NCBI GenBank assembly: GCA_944452925.2
Contig: OX101826.2
Span: forward strand, 51,533,864-51,597,863
DNA: 64,000 nt
Origin: Chrysolina oricalcia
Taxonomy: Eukaryota; Arthropoda; Insecta; Coleoptera; Chrysomelidae
Direction of reading: 5' to 3'
The stretch's first letter is position 1. Each line of letters starts with the position of its first letter. Both the position numbers and the translations under genes were made by a program. Below, in pieces: positions 47,141-57,705 of the stretch. A model generated the notes under the pieces. That model was not told the DNA's origin and searched no databases. It saw only the letters and a list, made by a program, of their open reading frames with translations.

Positions 47141-47654
47141 TCTACAGAACTCGAGTACGACGATTTCCCTCAAATCGGCGCATCTTGCAAGATGTGCCCT
47201 TAAATTGTTCATAACGCGATTGTGCAAAAACCACACGACGGACAGAAAACATCTTGCGCACAGTTAAACCACATATCAGTTTCCGCAATATTGTTTGTCC
47301 AGATTCAAATTTATAAAAATTATAAATTTTTTAAAAATGGTCTTCTTTCGAGGTTTTTCCGGATTTTCGCAGTGGAAAATGCACCGATCCGGTATGGTGA
47401 AAATATATTCTGTAGCTCTCCACAAAAGATCCATCGATTTTAAAACTATTTTTTCGATAATCTTTAATATATTTCCAAAAAAACAAAAAAATTTAAATTT
47501 TTTTCACTTTTGCTTGTTTAAAAAATTCCACAAAGCGATTTCGCTGGGGCGCAAACTGGGGTGAAAACTATCTTATAGAAATTAGTATAGGCCATTTTCG
47601 TCTTCTATTTTGTGGGAGAAAAACTTCTATAGCTTGGTCTAATATGTCGAAACA

Positions 47655-47945
47655 ACGACAGAATTTTCTTTAATTGGATGTTCCAAAAATTTGGCGATGA
47701 CAAAAACTTTGTATAGTATGGTCGGATGAAACTCGTTTCAAAAATAGTGGTGTTTTCAATAAGGACAACGGGACATGTTTGGTCACAAATCAATGAAAAT
47801 AATTTTAGAGAAGCGAGACCTCAAGTGTGGTTTGGTCTGAATGTATGGGCTGGAATTTTGAAGGATCAAGTTTTAGGTCCCTACGTCTTTGATGGGACGC
47901 TGAATGGAGAATGTTATCTGGGCTTTCTCAGACAGACTTAGTGAA
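47655..47945 (+). pseudogene. mariner/Tc1-like transposase, first part
   Basis: It reads VWSDETRFKNSGVFNKDNG (first catalytic Asp in WSDET), then after a frameshift HVWSQINENNFREARPQVWF, NVWAGILKDQVLGPYVFDGT and LNGECYLGFLRQT. This is the catalytic core start of an IS630-Tc1-mariner transposase in which GP-FFDGTLNG-RYL precedes the second Asp. The C-terminal half continues at 49418 after about 1.45 kb of foreign DNA. Confidence 0.75.
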
Positions 47946-49417
47946 TATCATGATATCATGATATTAACTATAATGATTTAACACCTTGAGTGCCATAGCG
48001 GTCATTATGAACGCTACGATACTTCCCTGTGATGCCATAGCGGTCATAATGACCGCCGATTTTGCACCTCTACTACAGCTGCTTTAAACACTTTTTTTAC
48101 AAAGGAGTCGTAGTAATCTATTTGAATACATTTAATCTTAGATTGGTACTTCTTAAAACTCTGTCATTGTACTGGGTGATATAGAATATAGGTCATATTG
48201 AACTCGTAATTTTTTTTTGTCAGTGATGAATCAGGTTAAATCAACACATGAATCGTTTGAGAATATCGTTGAAAAGATAACGGTATGAATCTTTTATATG
48301 CTCCGAATGAAACATCATCGACTTAGAAAGCTTGAATTGGAAGTTGGTTACGTTGCACGCAAATTTGGCCACTTTTTGATTTCAAGTTATTGAGAAAATC
48401 CGTTCCCATTTCAACTCCATTTTGTTTCAATTCTCTGTCTCAGTCTGTTGCAATCGTTGACTTGATCATTACCGCCACATGAAGAGCCAATTTGGATATT
48501 ATATTTCATAAACTTCCAGTTTGTAAAGTTAACTTCAAAGTAGGATATCTTCCAGTTTAACAATATACAATTTACTTATTTGCACTTTTACACTTTTATA
48601 GATTATCTTGATCTCACATCTCATTTTCAGACAGAGGAAGGTTACAAACCTACAAAATTCACTTCAGGAGACGAATTGTCTCCATGAAATCTAACTTTCA
48701 ATATGTTCGAAAGTGTTCATGTGGCTTGGTCTATTCGTCCATAAAATTTACCAGAATTCATCATTGTATAATTAGAATTCAGTTCTGAATTCATTTAAGT
48801 TTTGAATGTTATTGTTTTTGTGAACTATTATTCTTCATATTTGGCAATAAACAAATATTACTTTGAAATTATTGTTTTTTTTCTTTGGTGTTCTGTCATC
48901 GACTGCTATGGTCATTAGCCACGTGTTCTGGATAGGCCTTGTTACTAACTCCATGCGCCACCTTAGGAGCATTATTATTATTATTATTTTGGACTGAAGA
49001 GACAGGAATCTGTGTATGAATCCATCCCTACACCCTACTCACTACATTCGAATTGTTCGATTCGAATATTAAACTCGATTTCGATTTCAGCTCCATCTAG
49101 TAGACGAATCTCAACAAACCATACATTTTTGTGATGAGTATTCCTGGGAAATTGTTAAGCTGATGAAAATAGACAAGGTGCAATTTTCTATAAAAAAGTT
49201 GTCAGCACTTATGACTCGACCCGTAGGATTATGTCAGGAACGTTTCAATAAAATTTCATATATTTTAATCCTATACCTCTACTACAAATTTGAAATCTCT
49301 ATATGAAGCAATAAGTGAATGGTAGGGTAATCTCATATATAATTGTTACAAGGTACCCGTTTTCTGTGGCACCATGGGTAAGTCAATGTGAATTTTTTGG
49401 CAGTCAAGGTATCAGTT
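47946..49417. other. Probable insertion that splits the transposase
   Basis: The left part contains the palindrome-like pair GCCATAGCGGTCATTATGA and GCCATAGCGGTCATAATGACC (47993-48058), just after TTAACACCTTGAG, reminiscent of TTAA-targeting MITEs. An (ATT)n run at 48973-48988 may be a LINE tail. I could not find matching ends. The only plausible ORFs belong to neighbouring fragments. Confidence 0.35.
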
Positions 49418-49560
49418 GTGGTTACACACGATAGAGCTCGTCCACATTGCACAAAGAACTCACCAAGACAGAGGGGTAGCAGATAATAGACCAACAAGAT
49501 GGCCAGCAATATCACCTGATCTTAGTTCACTTGACTTTTTTTATATGAACACTAAAAATA
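49418..49560 (+). pseudogene. mariner/Tc1-like transposase, second part
   Basis: VTHDRARPHCTKN (second catalytic Asp, resembling DGARPH) is followed, in another frame, by RWPAISPDLSSLDFFYMNTK, then NRIYLNEIE. The SPDL-LDFF-W/M-K block holds the third acidic residue. It completes the pseudogene begun at 47655. Confidence 0.7.
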
Positions 49561-50593
49561 GAATATATCTAAACGAAATTGAGCGTCTGGTGAGGATTGG
49601 TCGTTATATTATGATCGGCGCATCTACCATTTTTCATACTCGAGAGAAAAGTATAACGGAAAATCTAGACAGAAGACATATGACATTTTACGAATCAATT
49701 CCAATTATTCATTTCATCACATGATTGACCACCATGGAAAGTTGTATATTTGAGTGTCCTAGTTCAGTTACTCGGAAGATTTAAATGTAATGGTTCAAAA
49801 AATACGTTTTATCCCAACAATAAAAACTGTCCTCACATAAAAAAATAACGGATCTATATTGGAAAATTGTTACCATCCAATTCCCGTGCGTAGGTATCGA
49901 TATTGCATATCACTATTTCAGTTAGATACAAATTTTATCGTTTATTTTGCTGATGCTCACGGCTATTCAGCTTTTTAATCCATCAATTTCGCAACATCAA
50001 ATAGTTGGTTTTCGCTTACCTTTTTGCTAGAATGTTTGTGGTATCTGGCAGGATACAGCATGCACAAATATCTGTCCATGGCCATGCATATCAATATCAC
50101 AGCACTTTGTTGACTGATTGCACCACGAAGTAGGCCCTGCAAAAAACAATAGAACTAACGTTAAGCGAATGTTTCGAAAACATTTCGGGAGATTTGTGAA
50201 AATAATGTTAATTGTCTCAAAATATGTACGTTTGAAATACATATACATATACATATACAGTGACAAACAGATGATATACACGTGGAAGATATTTCCATTC
50301 AAAATATCTCAAGGAATATAATTCTTCGTAAAAATCCTTTGCATTCATTCTACAATGCGTAATTTTTGTGAAAGAAAATGAGGATGAATTTTTTTTACAA
50401 CTGTCATTAAAAATGACGTTTTTTGCCAAAAATGGATTGCAATTATTGAAATATATTTATAAATGTATAAATAAAAATGTAACACTGACTAAATTAAGAT
50501 ATCGAAAATATCAATTGGCAACAATAAAATCATCTTTCATAATGGCAATTCTCCCACCAATATAAAGCGCAGCAGAACAACATTGTTCATGAT
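49561..50593. other. No gene recognised
   Basis: AT-rich. A short (ATACAT)n run at 50239-50260 is the only repeat. Several overlapping ORFs under 92 codons show no motif. Confidence 0.35.
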
Positions 50594-50862
50594 TACTTAT
50601 ATTTCGGACGTCCATCATCTTAATGGTTGAAAGATTTCCATCTCTTCCAAATTTTTCAAAATGTTTCAATTGCTTGAAACCGCAATCGTCTTCTGGTGAA
50701 TAATGACAAAATCAGATGCTACGCGACCTTTCATAGGTCTATAATCAAAGTGTAATTACGGTGTAATTACGCGCGGTCTCGTGGTGCGCGTGGTTTCGTG
50801 CTTTTACTCCCTCCAAAACGGTCCATGAGCGGTTTCCATACGTTTTTAATTTCCACGCTTGG

Positions 50863-51727
50863 TTGACTGAATGCACTATTGGCTTCTATATAGGTGGTTT
50901 CTTCTCCAGATTGAATAACATGAGGGATTCAATCAAATTCACAATGGAAAAGAAAACTAATAGTACCCTATCATTCCTCGATGTGAAAGCTAAAAGAACA
51001 GGCACTGGAATCCTCACCTCTGTTTACAGGAAGAAGACACACACAGGACAGTACCTCAACTACGGCTCTAATCACCCAAAATCCACAAAGAGGGGAATCG
51101 TAAGAACGTTGGTGGAGAGAACAATGTCTATTTGCAACAACCAGGAGTCATTGGAGGCGGAAATTAACTACATCAAAAAGGACCTACGCCGAAACGGATA
51201 CTCCGAGAAACTCATAGGAGAAAAGACCAAGACAACCGAAGAAAGACCACAAAATTCTGTTCTCATTCTTCCCTATATCACGGGTATCTCCGAGAAGATC
51301 AGAAGGATCGGAAATAAATACAACATCAAGAGTTGCTTTCAATCCGGCAGTACCTTACGGAGCTTCCTCACCAAGACGAAACCAGAGAACACAACAGAAT
51401 CCAGCAAAAACTGTATTTACAAAGTCCCATGTGAATGTGGAGATTCCTATATCGGAGAGACCAAGAGGCCATTATCAGTAAGAATAGCCGAACACAAAAA
51501 GTGACCATGCCTGGACAAAACACCACCGAATTCTTTGGGACGAAGTTAGTGTTCTTCATAGAGAGGAACATTGGTTCAAATGGAAATTTATGGAAACCAC
51601 CTATATAGAAGCCAATAGTGGCTTCAGTCAACCAAGCGTGGAAATTAAAAGCGTATGGAAACCGCTCATGGTCCGTTTTGGAGGGAGAAAAAGCGCGAAA
51701 CCATGCGCGCCACAAGACCGCGCGTAA
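50863..51727 (+). pseudogene. Penelope protein: RT C-terminus plus GIY-YIG endonuclease
   Basis: From about 50908 the protein reads RLNNMRDSIKFTMEKKTNST, LSFLDVKAKRTGTGILTSVY and RKKTHTGQYLNYGSNHPKST (Penelope RT palm end and thumb), then a linker and the endonuclease CIYKVPCECGDSYIGETKRP with LSVRIAEHK (GIY-YIG as YKV and YIG, plus the conserved Arg). A stop at 51502-51504 is a frameshift. The next frame continues SDHAWTKHHRILWDEVSVLH, REEHWFKWKFMETTYIEANS (the catalytic Glu region) and SVEIKSVWKPLM, to a TAA at 51725-51727. The first 15 codons of the open frame derive from the inverted left repeat and are not true protein. The endonuclease domain is otherwise nearly complete. Confidence 0.88.
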
Positions 51728-51794
51728 TTACACCGTAATTACACTTCAATTATAGACCTATAGAAGGTCGCGTAGCATCTGATTTTGTCATTAT

Positions 51795-51900
51795 TCACCA
51801 GAAGACGATTACGGATTCAAACAATTGAAACGTTGTGAAAAATTTGAAAGAGATAAAAATCTTTCAAGCATTAAGATGATGGACGTCCGAAATATAAGTA
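51795..51900 (+). ncRNA. Decayed hammerhead-like motifs in the Penelope terminal repeat
   Basis: Downstream of the ORF, CAGAAGA, then GATTACGG...CAATT, then GAAAC (51799-51831) and, further on, AGATGATGGACGTCCGAAA (51874-51892) resemble hammerhead core order (core, short hairpin, GAAA). The core letters are imperfect (CAGAAGA instead of CTGANGA), so I regard these as relics or look-alikes. The inverted left repeat carries the same motifs on the minus strand. Confidence 0.25.
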
Positions 51901-51939
51901 ATCAAGTTACTACATCGTCTAAAACATTCAAACAAACAT

Positions 51940-52335
51940 TGTTCAAAATATCAGCTTCAAACATGGCTGGTTAACGAACTGGCAACAACAGATTGGGGAT
52001 GGAAGCAACATCAACGTGGCATTATGCCCAAATTGACAGATCAAGAAATCATTCCGCAAACATTTCACAAAACTATTTGCTCTAGCTGTGAAACTGGATG
52101 TAACAGTCTAAAATGTGGCTGTCGATAACATGGTTTAAAATGCACACATTTTTGGTGAAATTGGCATGGTTCTAAAAAATGCACCAATGATGTAGAAAAA
52201 CCTACGAGGAAGTTAATGATTCTGATAAAATTGTGGATGAAGATGAAAATTTCGAAGATCTAGAATCAGGAATATTTGTCGAATCTTACGATGAGGAAAT
52301 GTCATCAAAGAAGCAAAAGCTAATGAATAAGTGAT
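51940..52335 (+). pseudogene. Cys-rich (CXC-type) repeat-family protein, decayed
   Basis: Pieces in plus frames: LATTDWGWKQHQRGIMPKLT, then DQEIIPQTFHKTICSSCETG and CNSLKCGCR, a stop where Lys is usual, HGLKCTHF, a stop, then NWHGSKKC and an acidic tail (DEDENFEDLESGIF). The order GW-RG-MP, then C-C-TGC-CGC-K-GLKC-C--C-G--C and an acidic end is a zinc-binding CXC-like C-terminus seen in many repeated insect ORFs, probably transposon-associated. Two stops plus frame changes make it a pseudogene. Confidence 0.55.
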
Positions 52336-54009
52336 TGGGATTCAATGTAAAGCATTTATGAATATAAAATCATCTTCAAATCATATCTTCAATACTCAGA
52401 AAATTAACTATTTTCGCATGTTTTTTGCAAAATCTATGTTTTATGGATTTGCAATCTTTTAGTTTAGCAATGTAACATGAGAACTTACATTTTTGGAGTA
52501 TTTTGAGTGTGAATTTTGATAAATCGCTCAAAATTGTACATAATGATTTAAAAAAATTGTCGAATTAGTGATTTTTCGTGTTTTTGTATTTTTTGAGAAA
52601 ATCTGCCACAGTAATGTATATATTTTTCATACTATCAGAGAGAAGAGATTTCAACGAACAAAAAGCACACCGATTTTTTCCAAAGGTAGATATTTTGTCA
52701 TGAGAATTTTCGATTCAAAATTAGGGTGCTTTTTCGATATTAAATCAAAATAAGGGAAAACAATGATTATTTTGAATCTGGAAAATTACCTTGTAATCGG
52801 GGCTTGAAAAGGTAGGTTTCCACCAAATTTCGTGAATATTTTTTTTTGTGGGAGATAAAAATAAAAAACCAGAAGTCGTTTCTTTGGATTTTTCACATCT
52901 ATTTTGAGGTTGTGAAGAAAGAGTCAAAACAAAAGTGAATCTTTTTATTGCCTACAACGTTGTTTCTCAACTTTTTTTGATAGTACTCATAGTTTTGCCG
53001 GAAATCGTGATAAACAGTTTTCCACCCTGAAAATCCCACCCCAATCCACTTCCCTACCTCAAATCGCCCGTAGATGATTTTTCATTTTATTTTTGTTATA
53101 TTTCCTTACTTTTTCAATAGGCATCATCCTGTTCTAAATTTTTTTGGTCTCAAAAATTATCGACTCTGGCCTATTACGATTTCGAATATAGCAATGTTAC
53201 CGCAAGTTAAAAGATACACCTTGTATACGGTTCGTGAATCTACATCGCTAATCGGTAATTATTTACAATTTACATCCTCCTTCAGAATCACACAACTTGT
53301 AGTGAATACAAAAACCGGAAAACTCTATCATCTCCAACTCGATTGTGAGCGAATTTGAACTCAACTGAGATCTTCAATTTTCATCTATTTTCTATTAGTT
53401 CATTGAACATTCCCGTCCGTAATTCTTTGTGAATTTCCATTGTTTTCCATCCAGCGTTTCCATGATGTTCAGTAAATCCCCACGATTCGTTTAACAATGA
53501 AGAGAGTCGATTGATGATGCCTAGGATTTTAATTACAAATAAAAAAAGTAAATCAATATGTGGAAGTTTGAACGGAAAACCTGATTGAAGAGGATGATTT
53601 TCCTAAATATCCTTCGAATAAATCAAAGAGTTGTCAACGGATGGATGCTTTTTTAATTGGGGGGATTTCGTCGAATGGAAGAGTTATGCGAATAGGATTT
53701 TCCCCAAACTAAGCCCTGCGTCATCCCAAAAATTATGTTCAGGATAGTGATGGTATTAATTTTCGAGCGATAATTGGATTTTATAATCTTTAGAAATGTG
53801 ACAAATTCCTCTATTATGAATGAATAATCTGATAAGTAAACAAGATTCAATGCAGAAATTCAAACAACTGATTAATTTTCAGTTTTGCTGCTACAGTTGA
53901 ATACATGATTGATTTTAATGATAAAAAGCCTATAAAATTTTTAGTTGAAACGGAATCGATTTAAATTTTGGTATGCGTATCCAAAAAATAAGAAATTTTA
54001 CGAAAAAGT
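52336..54009. other. No gene recognised
   Basis: AT-rich intergenic DNA; scattered ORFs up to 94 codons (53074-53358) without motifs. Confidence 0.35.
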
Positions 54010-55806
54010 CTAGGTAAATGATTTTTCAGGTGAAATATCCTCTTCCAAAGCAAATTCTGCAAACGCCATCAGTCAACTTTTGGTTCGGCGCATCCACCAA
54101 ATTTTCGAGGAGAAAATTTTTCAAATTCAGATACATTTTAAAAGTGTGGTACACACCATATGTGTATAAATGGATAACGCAGAATTCCAAGCTGTTTTCG
54201 AAAATACATGATTTGGATTTGCTCAGATATAAGATTTAGTTGATAAAGGTAAAAACGTCGAAAATTTTGAAATTGCAGATGTTCACTGAAAAGAAAAGTA
54301 CATGAAATCTTTAAAATCATGAAACATACAAAATCGTCATTTGTCCCCTTGACAGGATTCAGGAAAAGAAAATTAAACGTCAAAAATTTCCTCGTTCGGT
54401 CGAATTACCAATTTTTATAAAATATATTCTCATGCCTTTCGCAAATGTATCTCGAAGAGCTGGATTTGAATCTCATCAAAAAAATGAAATTTGAGTACGA
54501 ATTAAAAAAAAATTCCAAAGATTATTAGTCGAAAAAATTTAACTATCTACAAATCATCCGTTTTCAAAGTGGATTATAGCTCGAATTCAAAAAACAAGAG
54601 AATTTTCTGATTCAGAAGAAAATTTCTATCAGGTCAAGTATAATCCGCGAGGATTTGGAATTTTTAAGATTTTTTGTTAATCGTCAAGTGCCATAGAAAA
54701 ATTCTTTTTTGGTGATAATCTATCTTTTCATATAGGCAAATTTAATATTACTGAAGTTGTTTAGTAATAGATTTTTTTCGATAAAAATTTGCAACTAAAT
54801 TTAAATTATGATTAAGTTATTTCCTACCCACGCAATTCATTAATCTTTATATTTGTTATTGTCAAAAAAGTTATTTTTTCTCAACTTCTTCATCATAAAA
54901 TATACTTTAGTATACTCAAAACTTTTCAAACTTCAAATTTTACTTTAATTCGTATTATTAAACTCGACGGAAGTACCTTCAATATGGTTTGACTGACGTC
55001 AAAACATTTCCTGCGTATCCACCAAATTTTTGAATAACATTTTCATATTTAGATTAATTTCAGAAAAGAATGAAAAATTCGAAATCATTAGATCTACTTG
55101 AAATTCTAACTATATAAGCAACATTTCATGCTAACTCCGAAAGTACAAAATGATTACCAAATTTTCGAATAACATTTTTCAGATTAACAGTTATTTTGGA
55201 AATGATGTGTTCAACAAACAATATGTCTATAGAACGGATAAAAATTATTACTCGTCAAAAGTTTTAAGGGGTAGACCACTGAAAATCATAAAAAATACAA
55301 AATCGTCAGATCCACTTCAAATTAAAACTATATTAACATTATTTCACGCTGATTCCGAAAATATATGAATGATCTCTTTGTTGCATTTGCTCAGATATAA
55401 AATTCAGCCGGAAAAGATAACAAACGGTCGAAAATCCGAAATTGCGCATCCACCAAATTTTCGAAGAACATTTTTCAGATTCAGATGGATTTTATGAATG
55501 AAGTGTGGTACACATAATGTGTATCAAGTGCATAAAATTTCTCTTAAAAAGTTCTATATATTCAAAATTCCATGCTGTTTTGGGTTTACGCTTTTTGGCA
55601 CTAAAAGTAACTAGAAGTAACTATTGGCTCGCGCATCCACCAAATTTTCGAAAAACATTTTTCATGTTCGGATTTATTTAAAAAATGGAGTGTTAAAGAA
55701 ACAATATCTATCTAAATTGGATGAAATTATTCGAAGACAGTTCTAAGGGGTCCAAAAAACATGGAAAATGCAAAATTGTCAGATCCAATTGAAGTGCAAA
55801 CTAAAC
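54010..55806. repeat. Degenerate tandem array, left part
   Basis: The motif GCATCCACCAAATTTTCGAA(G/A)AACATTTTTCA recurs at about 54084, 55014, 55155, 55446 and 55630. It alternates with TTTCATGCTGATTCCGAAAATATATGA and TGAAGTGTGGTACAC blocks. Spacing is irregular (about 140-290 bp). Copies are heavily diverged. The array continues on the other side of the Tc1-like element at 58539. Confidence 0.65.
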
Positions 55807-56598
55807 TACTCAACACTAATTTCGTCGCACCCCAAAATTTTGACCATATTAAAATCTGAATAACTTTTTTCTGCATAGGACAATTTGAATGCTGTAAACA
55901 CTGTTCGCTAGCCCAGTCTTCTAGATATAATCTCGTACTTCTTCAAAACATAAGGTTTTCCGTATAGAATCACTACAGGGTATTATCTGAAACTGTGCAA
56001 AACTTATGAATTTTCAAAAGGATCCCAAATGAAGAAAAAATTTTTTTTTTCAAATTTGACAGCAGTGGCATGAAGATGAACTCATTACCTCAAGATATTT
56101 TTCGAATTGTCTTATTATCTCTTTTGTTTACAGGGTGATCTCAAAAATTTAACTTTTTGGTTTTGCAGTCATAACTTTTTTCATCTTCAACCGATTTTCA
56201 AAATCTCCGGCTCATTTTGAAGCTGAAACTTTAGATGAAGAGATATGAAGATCAGAATAGACTCAAGATGAAGATTGAAGATCAAGGGTTTCCTCAAAGG
56301 TGACCTAAATCTGAAACACCCTCAAAATCCGGTTGGTAGGAGAATTAAATGAAAATCAACTTGATTTCGGAATGATCATCCATTCTGAATACGTCCAGAT
56401 CTTTCTTGCTGTCAGTAGTCAAGAATTGGGCATGAAAAAACCCAATTGTAACGGCAAGATTTTGAAAAAAATAAAATCAACCCATTGTTCGCCTGAAATG
56501 AATGGCCCGTAACCAAGGTAACAAGAATCACAATCAATGACTGACAAGCTAGGTTAGACGTCAATTTTGATTCGTTTGCAAAAAAAATTATCATATCG

Positions 56599-57627
56599 AT
56601 GCCGCATCTAACGCCCGACCAGCTGGAATTGATTCCACGAATGACGGAACAAGGATTATCTACCCTCCAAATTGCCAATCTGCTTGGAACAACAGTTAGA
56701 TCCGTCCAAAGGGCCCACGTCCGAGCTAACGCTGGGGATATTCAGTATCGACCTAGGGGGCCAAGAAGGGGTACAAGAAGAAGAACAACTCCCGCTCAAG
56801 ACCGCCTTATTGGAAGATTGGTACGGCGGACTCGGACTTCAACCGCCCCCAAAATTCGTCGTGAATTGATCGATGCTACGGGAATTCAGGTTTCAAGTCA
56901 GACAATCCGACGCCGGATCCACGATCTTGGATTACACGCAAGGAGACGAGCTGCCTGCCCCTTACTGAAACCTGTACATCGAGCAGCAAGACGATTATGG
57001 GGGGAAGAACATCAAAACTGGGGAATAGCAGAGTGGAGTAGGTGTATGTTTACGTATGAGAGTAGGTTCAACTTGTTTCGAAAGGATGGTCGTGTGTTGG
57101 TTTGGAGAGGGAGGAATGAAAGGTTTTTGGAAGGAAATATGGAGGCGAGGGTGGCTTTTGGAGGTGGAGGAGTGACTGTGTGGGGTGGAATATCGATGAA
57201 TGGGAGGAGTGAATTGGTGATTCTGAGAGGAGATAGTATGAACGGTGAGAGGTATAGAGATTTATGTATTAGAGAAATCGTGGTCCCTTACGCCGCAAAT
57301 ATCGGCAACAACTTTCTTCTCGTTGATGACAATGCGAGACCGCATAGGGCTCACATTGTCAACGAGTTTTTGAGGAATCACGGTATTGAGCGAATGAACT
57401 GGCCGCCTTTCTCTCCGGATATGAATCCGATGGAACATGTCTGGAGTCGTATGAAATTGAAATTGAAAGAAAGGGAAGGGCGAATGGAAAATTTGGATGA
57501 CTTGGTGAATGCGGTACAGCAAGAATGGACAGCTGTACCACAGGAGTTCATTGATAGTCTGATAGACAGCATGCCGGAAAGGGTCAATGAAGTAATTGCC
57601 AAAAGGGGAGGCCCCACTAAATACTGA
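56599..57627 (+). CDS. Tc1-like transposase, 342 aa, first catalytic Asp replaced by Tyr
   Basis: A transposase that would cut and paste the flanking inverted repeats. The N-terminus has a homeodomain-like HTH (LTPDQLELIPRMTEQGLSTL, IANLLGTTVRSVQRAH), then a GRPR-like basic segment RPRGPRRGTRRRTTPAQDRL, then a second HTH (GIQVSSQTIRRRIHDLGLHA). The catalytic domain should start with a DESRF motif, but the codon at 57055-57057 gives FTYESRF (Tyr153). The second Asp (DNARPH) and the Glu (SPDMNPMEHVW) are present and spaced as D34E. A Gly-rich loop (FGGGGVTVWGGIS) matches the family. Length is normal for Tc1 (about 340). ATG 56599 follows the left repeat by 48 bp. The ORF is intact apart from this missense change, so the protein may bind but not cut. 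Confidence 0.93.
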   Translation: MPHLTPDQLELIPRMTEQGLSTLQIANLLGTTVRSVQRAHVRANAGDIQYRPRGPRRGTRRRTTPAQDRLIGRLVRRTRTSTAPKIRRELIDATGIQVSSQTIRRRIHDLGLHARRRAACPLLKPVHRAARRLWGEEHQNWGIAEWSRCMFTYESRFNLFRKDGRVLVWRGRNERFLEGNMEARVAFGGGGVTVWGGISMNGRSELVILRGDSMNGERYRDLCIREIVVPYAANIGNNFLLVDDNARPHRAHIVNEFLRNHGIERMNWPPFSPDMNPMEHVWSRMKLKLKEREGRMENLDDLVNAVQQEWTAVPQEFIDSLIDSMPERVNEVIAKRGGPTKY

Positions 57628-57687
57628 ATATCAAAAAGATTTTTTAGTTCTAAAGTTATTCAAGTTATTTTCTCTTTGTTGTTGTTC

Positions 57688-57705
57688 AATAAAAACTCAA
57701 TAAAA
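57688..57705 (+). terminator. Polyadenylation signals of the transposase
   Basis: Two AATAAA hexamers (TTCAATAAAAACTCAATAAAAC) lie about 65 bp after the transposase stop and before the right inverted repeat. Confidence 0.6.

Larger units (their letters stand above)
44540..47625. mobile_element. Inverted-repeat element broken by nested insertions
   Basis: The outer left arm (about 44540-44765; AAAATCGCTTAGTGGAATTTTTT) pairs with the outer right arm (about 47400-47625; ATTCCACAAAGCGATTTCGC). The inner left arm (46424-46632; GATCGGTGCATTTTTCACTG, GGACAAACAATATTGCGGAA) pairs with 47155-47392. The pairing offset jumps by about 1.6 kb between 44765 and 46424 on the left only. This is explained by later insertion there of a LINE (44766-45480) and a CAGGGTG element (45544-46172). 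No transposase remains. Confidence 0.65.
50594..51903 (+). mobile_element. Penelope-like element with inverted terminal repeats
   Basis: The core 50905-51590 is flanked by 310-bp inverted repeats (50594-50904 and 51592-51903), with shared landmarks GATTACTTATATTTCGGACG, GATGCTACGCGACCT, GTGTAATTACGCGCGGTC and GGTTTCCATACG. The right copy contains the 3' end of the ORF and 3' UTR in sense orientation; the left copy is the same DNA inverted. Inverted or tandem partial copies are the usual form of Penelope insertions. The left junction cuts into the RT thumb, so the RT palm is missing. It is a 5'-truncated, non-autonomous copy. Confidence 0.85.

Noticed and set aside
51368..51715. 115-codon minus ORF over the Penelope endonuclease
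   Set aside because: It is antisense to the recognisable GIY-YIG protein and its terminal repeat.
56412..57617. Antisense ORFs across the Tc1-like transposase and its left repeat
   Set aside because: They are shadows of the real plus-strand transposase and of the inverted repeat.
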